This document shows, in pieces, positions 15,513 through 19,835 of a stretch of 19,835 nucleotides of DNA (its first letter is position 1; each line of letters starts with the position of its first letter). Location: contig DDUX01000063.1 of assembly GCA_002345025.1 (NCBI GenBank), positions 1-19,835 of the forward strand, in the 5' to 3' direction. The notes below the pieces were generated by a model. The model was given only the letters and a program-made list of their open reading frames with translations, made no database searches and was not told the DNA's origin. The position numbers and the translations under genes are program-made. The DNA comes from Candidatus Accumulibacter iunctus. GTDB taxonomy: Bacteria; Pseudomonadota; Gammaproteobacteria; Burkholderiales; Rhodocyclaceae.

Positions 15513-15556
15513 CGCGCCCCGCTCCTGCCGGCTGCCCGGTCGCTCTCCACGGTCAT
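15509..15556 (-). CDS. possible 15-residue leader peptide overlapping the next start codon
   Basis: The peptide MTVESDRAAGRSGAR is preceded by GGAGG exactly 6 bases before its ATG, a better ribosome site than that of the gene it precedes. Its TGA shares bases with the downstream ATG (ATGA at 15512-15509), a classic layout for coupled translation. It has no recognisable family. Alternatively the same frame begins further upstream, at 15745, or the ribosome site is fortuitous. Confidence 0.4.
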   Translation of the reverse strand: MTVESDRAAGRSGAR

Positions 15557-15603
15557 TCCCCACCTCCCTCCCGTCATCTGCTCGACGACGAGCACGCCAC
15601 CGC

Positions 15604-15635
15604 CCGGTTTCGCGACGGCTGTCGCGGCGAACCGG
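15604..15635. promoter_or_regulatory. hairpin in the leader of the 15264-15512 gene
   Basis: CCGGTT (15604-15609) pairs with AACCGG (15630-15635), and CGCGAC (15611-15616) with GTCGCG (15621-15626), leaving a GGCT loop (15617-15620) and a small internal bulge. If transcription starts from the TATAAT box at 15653-15648, this stem would form within the first 40 bases of the minus-strand mRNA. Confidence 0.4.
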
Positions 15636-15647
15636 AATCGGTGATCG

Positions 15648-15653
15648 ATTATA
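15648..15653 (-). promoter_or_regulatory. consensus -10 box (TATAAT), minus strand
   Basis: A perfect TATAAT reads on the minus strand at 15653-15648, a rare match in DNA this rich in GC. It would start RNA near 15641, about 130 bases before the ATG at 15512. The -35 region is not convincing. The rest of the gap up to the lipocalin stop (15809) shows only a short dyad (GTGCGC/GCGCAC, 15658-15674). Confidence 0.45.
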
Positions 15654-15808
15654 GTCGGTGCGCTGCTTGCGCACACGGCCAGCGAAGCGTGAGCCCAGGT
15701 AGCGGCCTGCCCGTCGGCAATCGGCAGACCGAGGCGGCGGATCAACGCCGCGTCGAGTGGCGGCGTGGCAGGCGGTCGGCCGCGGCGGTCGCCGGTTTGC
15801 GAGACAGT

Positions 15809-16342
15809 TCAGGCGTCCGGCCGATCCTGGTCGACCCAGATCAGGCGACTGGTATCGAAACCGAGATCGCGCGCCTGGTCGAGCAGGCGTTGGCGAAGCA
15901 CGGGTGGCAACTCTCGCTCACGCGAGAGGATCCAGAGGTAGTCGCGGCTCGGGCCGACGACCAGCGACCAGCGGTAGTCGCGCTCGTCGAGCACGGCGAC
16001 GTGATAGCCGCCGTAGAAGGGTCCGAAGAACGACACCTTGAGCGAGCCGACGCCTGTTTCGCCAAGCGGTAGCGCCTTGCCGACCACTTCCTGCCAGCGG
16101 CGCTGCTCCTCGCTGTAGCCGCGGTTGCGCACTTCGATCGCGCCGTCGGGAAGCCGGCGATACTCTGCCGAGACGTTGCTCAGTCCGCGTTCGAACGAAT
16201 GGTCAAGGCGAGCGATTTCGTACCACTTGCCGAGGTAGCGATCGACCTGAAAGTTGCTCACCGGAGTGATGCCATCCGGAATGCCGGTGCAGGCGCCGAG
16301 CAGCAGCGGGCCGCAGAGAAGAAACAGACGCAGGAGGCGCAT
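15809..16342 (-). CDS. blc: bacterial lipocalin (Blc-type lipoprotein)
   Basis: A 177-residue outer-membrane-type lipoprotein of the Blc/apolipoprotein-D family. Residues 1-18 form a lipoprotein signal with lipobox LLGAC (Cys18). The lipocalin signature G-x-W-Y follows in VDRYLGKWYEIARLDHSFER, and later strands match the family (SNVSAEYRRLPDGAIEVRNR, SLKVSFFGPFYGGYHVAVLD, YLWILSRE). Such proteins bind fatty acids or lysophospholipids and are thought to act in envelope lipid storage or repair. ATG 16342 was chosen because the signal peptide starts there; the frame extends to 16372 without a better start. It is divergent from thiS with a 150-base gap and stands alone. Confidence 0.93.
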   Translation of the reverse strand: MRLLRLFLLCGPLLLGACTGIPDGITPVSNFQVDRYLGKWYEIARLDHSFERGLSNVSAEYRRLPDGAIEVRNRGYSEEQRRWQEVVGKALPLGETGVGSLKVSFFGPFYGGYHVAVLDERDYRWSLVVGPSRDYLWILSRERELPPVLRQRLLDQARDLGFDTSRLIWVDQDRPDA

Positions 16343-16477
16343 GATGTCGAACCTGAATGATTGATGGACCAAAGAAGACCGCTATCGTCGGCAGTCGTTC
16401 GGGGCGGTCGTTCTCCGAGGGGGCGACAGCGTCTTCCGGGGGCTGCGGGCGGCAGCGGTTCTGCCCGGGTGGCGTGC

Positions 16478-16483
16478 TAGAAT
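16478..16483 (+). promoter_or_regulatory. -10 box close to the thiS start codon
   Basis: TAGAAT at 16478-16483 ends 9 bases before the thiS ATG. Transcription would begin within 2-3 bases of the start codon. No Shine-Dalgarno lies between, so the operon mRNA may be effectively leaderless. There is also no CUGAGA-type TPP riboswitch motif in the 16343-16492 gap. Confidence 0.4.
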
Positions 16484-16492
16484 TCGACTCCT

Positions 16493-16693
16493 ATGGAACT
16501 CCTGATCAACGGCGAAAGTCGCCTTTTCCCCTCGTCGCTGACGGTCGCGGAGCTTGTCGTGGCGCTCGACCACGGTGGCAAGCGAATCGCTGTCGAACGC
16601 AACGGCGAGATCGTTCCGCGCGGCCGGCACGCAGAAACCGCACTCGCCGACGGTGACCGGATCGAGATCGTCGTTGCCGTCGGTGGCGGCTGA
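16493..16693 (+). CDS. thiS: sulfur carrier protein ThiS
   Basis: A 66-residue ubiquitin-fold protein that carries sulfur for the thiazole ring of thiamine. It starts MELLINGESRLFPSSLTVAE and ends in the required Gly-Gly tail (VAVGGG), whose C-terminal carboxylate is adenylated by ThiF and converted to thiocarboxylate. The length is normal for the family. thiG follows after 24 bases, its functional partner, so the two are surely one operon. No thiF, thiH/thiO or thiE lies in the window; these must be encoded elsewhere. No ribosome site is seen upstream. Confidence 0.95.
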   Translation: MELLINGESRLFPSSLTVAELVVALDHGGKRIAVERNGEIVPRGRHAETALADGDRIEIVVAVGGG

Positions 16694-16717
16694 GCCTCAT
16701 CAACAAGCGAAAGACCC

Positions 16718-17512
16718 ATGCACCCTTCACCCCATAGCCTGACGGTCGCCGGCCGGACCTACCGCTCGCGTCTGCTCGTCGGTACCGGCAAGTACAAGGA
16801 TTTTGCCGAGACGCGGGCAGCGATCGATGCGGCTGGCGCCGAGATCGTCACCGTTGCCATTCGCCGTACCAATATCGGTCAGAATGCCGGTGAGCCGAAC
16901 CTGCTCGAGGTGCTGCCGCCGTCGCAGTTCACCATCCTGCCGAATACCGCCGGTTGCTACACTGCGGCGGATGCGGTGCGGACGCTGCGCTTGGCGCGCG
17001 AACTGCTCGATGGGCACGCGCTGTGCAAGCTCGAAGTTCTCGGCGATCAGACGACTCTCTTCCCGAACATGCCGGAAACGTTGAAGGCAGCGCAAACGCT
17101 GGTCAGCGAGGGCTTCGAGGTGATGGTCTACTGTGCCGACGATCCGATCCAGGCGCGCATGCTCGAGGACATCGGCTGCGTCGCGGTGATGCCACTGGCG
17201 TCGCTGATCGGTTCCGGGATGGGGATCGTCAATCCCTGGAACCTGCGACTGATCATCGATAATGCCAGGGTGCCAGTCCTCGTCGATGCCGGCGTCGGTA
17301 CCGCGTCGGATGCGGCGATCGCCATGGAACTTGGTTGCGACGGCGTGCTGATGAATACCGCCATCGCCCATGCGCGTGATCCAGTGCTGATGGCGAGTGC
17401 GATGAAAAAGGCGGTCGAGGCCGGGCGCGAGGCTTTCCTCGCCGGTCGCATGGCACGCAAGCATTACTCGGCGGACCCCTCGTCACCGACGACCGGATTG
17501 ATCGGCGCCTAG
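16718..17512 (+). CDS. thiG: thiazole synthase ThiG
   Basis: A 264-residue TIM-barrel enzyme that condenses 1-deoxy-xylulose 5-phosphate, dehydroglycine and the ThiS thiocarboxylate into thiazole phosphate in the cytoplasm. Visible motifs: RLLVGTGKYKDF near the N-terminus; Lys104 in CKLEVLGDQTTLFPNM, the Schiff-base lysine; the phosphate-binding loops PLASLIGSGMGIVNP and VPVLVDAGVGTASDAAIAME; and DGVLMNTAIAHARDP. It ends with the family's typical GLIGA. Full length and intact. It sits between thiS and trmB, 24 and 2 bases away, within one transcription unit. Confidence 0.97.
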   Translation: MHPSPHSLTVAGRTYRSRLLVGTGKYKDFAETRAAIDAAGAEIVTVAIRRTNIGQNAGEPNLLEVLPPSQFTILPNTAGCYTAADAVRTLRLARELLDGHALCKLEVLGDQTTLFPNMPETLKAAQTLVSEGFEVMVYCADDPIQARMLEDIGCVAVMPLASLIGSGMGIVNPWNLRLIIDNARVPVLVDAGVGTASDAAIAMELGCDGVLMNTAIAHARDPVLMASAMKKAVEAGREAFLAGRMARKHYSADPSSPTTGLIGA

Positions 17513-17514
17513 CC

Positions 17515-18258
17515 ATGGCGGGTGGCGAGACGGTGGATCGCGCCGGTGGCGTGGCGCACATCCGCAGTTTCGTGCGGCGGCAGGGGCGCCTGTCGAACGC
17601 CCAGCAGCGCTATCACGAGCAGATGATGGCGCGCATCGGTGTTCCCTACGGCGTGACGCCGGTCGATCTCGACCTGCTGTTCGGCCGTACGGCGGCCCGG
17701 ATCCTCGAGATCGGCTTCGGCATGGGCGAGACTTCGGCGGCGATCGCGGCGGCGCATCCGGAAAACGACTATCTCGGCGTCGAAGTCCATACGCCGGGGG
17801 TCGGCAGTCTGTGCAAGCTGGTCGCCGAGCTGCGACTGACGAACGTGCGTATCGTCCAGCACGACGCGGTCGAGGTGCTGCGCGACATGCTCCCGCCGGC
17901 CTCGCTCGACGGAGCGCACATCTTCTTCCCCGATCCCTGGCCGAAGACGCGTCACCACAAGCGGCGCCTGCTGCAGCCGGCCTTCGTGTCGCTGCTCGTC
18001 AGTCGCCTGCGTCCGGGTGCTTACGTTCACTGTGCCACCGACTGGGAGGAGTACGCGCAGCAGATGCTGGCGGTCCTGTCGGCCGAGACGCTGCTCGACA
18101 ATACCGCCGCCGATTTTGCCCCGCGTCCGGCCTACCGGCAGCCGACGCGCTTCGAGCAGCGCGGCCTGCGTCTGGGACATGGCGTTTGGGATCTGCTGTT
18201 TCGCCGGCGGCAGGATTCACTGCAGGCGGAAGATCACCGGCAGGATCAGCTCGCGTGA
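17515..18258 (+). CDS. trmB: tRNA (guanine46-N7)-methyltransferase TrmB
   Basis: A 247-residue S-adenosylmethionine-dependent enzyme that makes m7G at position 46 in the variable loop of tRNAs. Motifs: ILEIGFGMGETSAAIAAAHP (SAM-binding motif I), YLGVEVHTPGVG (motif II) and HIFFPDPWPKTRHHKRRLLQ, the diagnostic catalytic stretch with Asp and PWPK. The N-terminal RSFVRRQGRLSNAQQRY is also typical. Its ATG starts 2 bases after the thiG stop, so translation is probably coupled. The last 14 codons overlap the 3' end of the convergent TonB-like gene and form a tail (DSLQAEDHRQDQLA) beyond the usual end of the family. Confidence 0.96.
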   Translation: MAGGETVDRAGGVAHIRSFVRRQGRLSNAQQRYHEQMMARIGVPYGVTPVDLDLLFGRTAARILEIGFGMGETSAAIAAAHPENDYLGVEVHTPGVGSLCKLVAELRLTNVRIVQHDAVEVLRDMLPPASLDGAHIFFPDPWPKTRHHKRRLLQPAFVSLLVSRLRPGAYVHCATDWEEYAQQMLAVLSAETLLDNTAADFAPRPAYRQPTRFEQRGLRLGHGVWDLLFRRRQDSLQAEDHRQDQLA

Positions 18259-18738
18259 CTGCGCCCAGTTGGCCCGACCCATGGCGTAGGCCGCTTTTAC
18301 CGCAGCCTGGTCGAGGATGGCGTGGCCGCTGCTGGCAGCGAGCTGAACGTCGACGATGCTGCCATCGTCGGCAAGCCTGAGGAGCACCCGGACCTCGCCT
18401 TCAAGGCCACGGGTGACCGCTTCGGGCGGGTAGTACAGGTGTTGCGAGAGCTTGCGTTGCGCTGCGTCGAGCTGGCGTCGGGCAGCCGCCCTCGTCGTGG
18501 CCGTTGCCGTCGCGGCGACCGGCCGCGGTGGCGGTGCGGCTGCCGCCGGCGACGGGTCGCTGGACAGGGTGTTCTTCAGCAGCGGCTCGTCGCTGGCGGG
18601 TCCCGGCCGGGTGAGCGGCGGCAGCGAAGCCTGCAGCCGCGGTGTCGGCGGTGGCCGGAATTCGACGACGTTCCACCACAGCACGGCGGCGTGCAGGAGG
18701 AGCGAGATGGCAAGGGCGGCAAGCAGGTGAAACGGCAT
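18217..18738 (-). CDS. TonB-like energy transducer
   Basis: A 173-residue protein with the layout of TonB: an N-terminal membrane anchor (MPFHLLAALAISLLLHAAVL), a periplasmic proline/alanine-rich linker (PPPTPRLQASLPPLTRPGP; AAAAPPPRP) and a C-terminal TonB domain (YYPPEAVTRGLEGEVRVLLR, then DGSIVDVQLAASSGHAILDQ and a final strand ending FRLQ). TonB passes proton-motive energy from ExbB/ExbD to outer-membrane receptors. The linker lacks the long Pro-Lys/Pro-Glu repeats of classical TonB, and no exbB, exbD or receptor gene is nearby, so it may be a TonB paralogue. The ATG at 18738 was chosen because the anchor begins there; the ribosome site is weak. It is divergent from the ankyrin gene. Confidence 0.85.
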   Translation of the reverse strand: MPFHLLAALAISLLLHAAVLWWNVVEFRPPPTPRLQASLPPLTRPGPASDEPLLKNTLSSDPSPAAAAPPPRPVAATATATTRAAARRQLDAAQRKLSQHLYYPPEAVTRGLEGEVRVLLRLADDGSIVDVQLAASSGHAILDQAAVKAAYAMGRANWAQSRELILPVIFRLQ

Positions 18739-18827
18739 GAGCCTGACATTGTGAACCAAAACTGCCGGTGGCGACACCGCGAGATGCGGCTGCCTGGCGT
18801 GATCGAGATCGGGTGGAGGAATGGAAC

Positions 18828-19835
18828 GTGAGTGAGCTCATCGGCAGGCCGGGTGCCTGCCTGCTGCTGATTTGTTGCCTGCTGGCTGCACCGGTGGTGG
18901 CGCAGGTGCCGACACCCTCTCCGGCCAGCTTCGAGTTTGCGGTCGAGCGGGGCGATCTGCGCACCGTCAGGCGCTGGCTCGAGCAGGGGTTGAATCCGGA
19001 ATACGAGGCGGCCCACATCGGTACCGGCCTGATGGTCGCCGCTTGGTATGGCAACATCGAGATGATGGAGCTGTTCGTCGGACACGGTGCCGATGTCCGT
19101 CGCGTCAACCGGCATGGCGAACAGCCGCTGCAGCTCGCCGCCTGGGGCGGCCATCTCGAGGCGGTCAAGTGGCTGCTCGAGCGCGGTGCCCCGCTCGATC
19201 GCCAGGGCAGGCAGTGGGGCGCGCTGCACTATGCGGTCTTCAACGGTCACGGCAAGGTGGTCAAGGACCTCATGGCGCGGGGTGCGAACATCAACGCGCG
19301 TGCCCCGAACGGCGCGACGCCGCTGATGATGGCCGCGCGCGAAGGGCACATGGAACTGGCGCGGGGATTGCTCGAAGCCGGGGCCAACGCCAGCCTGCAG
19401 AGCGACTGGGGCGACAGTGCGCTGACGATGGCGATGCGCTACAACCATCTGCGGCTGGCGAAGATGATCTCGTCGCCGGAAGAGTTCGCGCTGGTGGCCA
19501 AGGCGCCACCCGAGAGTTTCGGCGAAGCCAACCGTTCGGCTGCGCTGCCGCCGACGGTCGAAGCGATCATGCGCGAGATCAGGGCGGCGGAAGCCGAGGG
19601 GCGGCCAAGCGAGGAACTGCACGAGAAGTTGCGTGCCGCAGTCAACGAGCTGCGTCGAGCCGGCCCGCAGCCGCCGCTGGCGCAGCGACCGATGCCCCGC
19701 CCGTACCAGCCGCGCTCGATGGTCATCACGGCGCGCCGTTCGCAACCGGCTGCGGAACGTGTGCAGGTCGTGGTCGATGGCGCGCCGGGGGGGTCGGCAG
19801 CCGCGGCGAGCGGGTCGGCTGCGCTTGTCGGGAAG
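18828..19835 (+). CDS. secreted ankyrin-repeat protein, 3' end outside the window
   Basis: An open frame of 336 codons runs from GTG 18828 past the right edge. GGAGGA at 18814-18819 gives the start a strong ribosome site. Residues 1-25 are a Sec signal (ACLLLICCLLAAPVVAQ), so the protein is exported. Residues 35-200 contain about five ankyrin repeats with the A-x-x-G-x-x-x-x-V/L-x-x-L-L-x-x-G-A pattern, for example LAAWGGHLEAVKWLLERGA, HYAVFNGHGKVVKDLMARGA and MAAREGHMELARGLLEAGA. The remainder is a charged helical stretch (EAIMREIRAAEAEGRPSEEL) and a proline-rich, low-complexity tail. Such periplasmic ankyrin proteins bind other proteins; the partner is unknown. It is divergent from the TonB-like gene, with 89 bases between the starts. 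Confidence 0.88.
   Translation, partial: MSELIGRPGACLLLICCLLAAPVVAQVPTPSPASFEFAVERGDLRTVRRWLEQGLNPEYEAAHIGTGLMVAAWYGNIEMMELFVGHGADVRRVNRHGEQPLQLAAWGGHLEAVKWLLERGAPLDRQGRQWGALHYAVFNGHGKVVKDLMARGANINARAPNGATPLMMAAREGHMELARGLLEAGANASLQSDWGDSALTMAMRYNHLRLAKMISSPEEFALVAKAPPESFGEANRSAALPPTVEAIMREIRAAEAEGRPSEELHEKLRAAVNELRRAGPQPPLAQRPMPRPYQPRSMVITARRSQPAAERVQVVVDGAPGGSAAAASGSAALVGK

Noticed and set aside
15641..16072. Plus-strand frame across the lipocalin 3' end
   Set aside because: It is antisense to a clear lipocalin and has no domain of its own.
16343..16492. TPP riboswitch before thiS
   Set aside because: No CUGAGA-like core or paired arms are found, and the likely transcription start lies too close to the ATG.

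Overview
The window is GC-rich DNA with short, tightly spaced genes. Its gene families (thiS-thiG-trmB cluster, YedI/DUF808, patatin lipoprotein, Blc lipocalin, nSTAND-FGE protein, ankyrin protein) are typical of a betaproteobacterium. My best guess is a Rhodocyclales or Candidatus Accumulibacter relative; this rests on recognition, not on a search. No rRNA, tRNA, CRISPR array, TPP riboswitch or replication origin was seen.

Left part (1-6672), accessory and partly decayed: a frameshifted 3' end of an IS4-family transposase runs in from the left edge and is followed by a short truncated ORF. Next comes an intact chemoreceptor whose dCache sensor carries the amino-acid-binding motif. A minus-strand pair follows: a small protein that reads as a ParD antitoxin N-terminus joined in frame to a ParE toxin C-terminus, then, 2 bp later, a 756-residue protein of unknown family with a C-terminal PD-(D/E)XK nuclease signature. 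About 1 kb without a convincing gene separates this from the next block.

Middle (6673-12699), mostly core-type genes: an EamA/DMT exporter, a patatin-like lipoprotein (minus), an AhpD-like CxxC protein (plus), a YedI/DUF808 membrane protein (minus), a class V PLP aminotransferase (plus) and an 81-residue unknown (minus). The patatin and yedI promoter regions share an identical 14-mer just upstream of their -10 boxes.

Right part (12700-19835): an nSTAND ATPase fused to a formylglycine-generating-enzyme-like domain that lacks the usual catalytic cysteine pair, so it is probably a ligand-binding signalling or conflict protein. Then come a small minus-strand gene with a structured leader and an overlapping 15-codon ORF, a Blc-type lipocalin, the thiS-thiG-trmB operon (thiamine thiazole synthesis plus tRNA m7G46 methylation), a TonB-like protein whose 3' end overlaps trmB on the other strand, and a secreted ankyrin-repeat protein running off the right edge.

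The best candidates for something undescribed are the ParD::ParE chimera with its adjoining nuclease (2978-5601) and the nSTAND-FGE protein (12926-15223). Two genes (12699 minus and thiS) also look leaderless: a TAGAAT box lies 6-9 nt before the ATG and there is no Shine-Dalgarno sequence.
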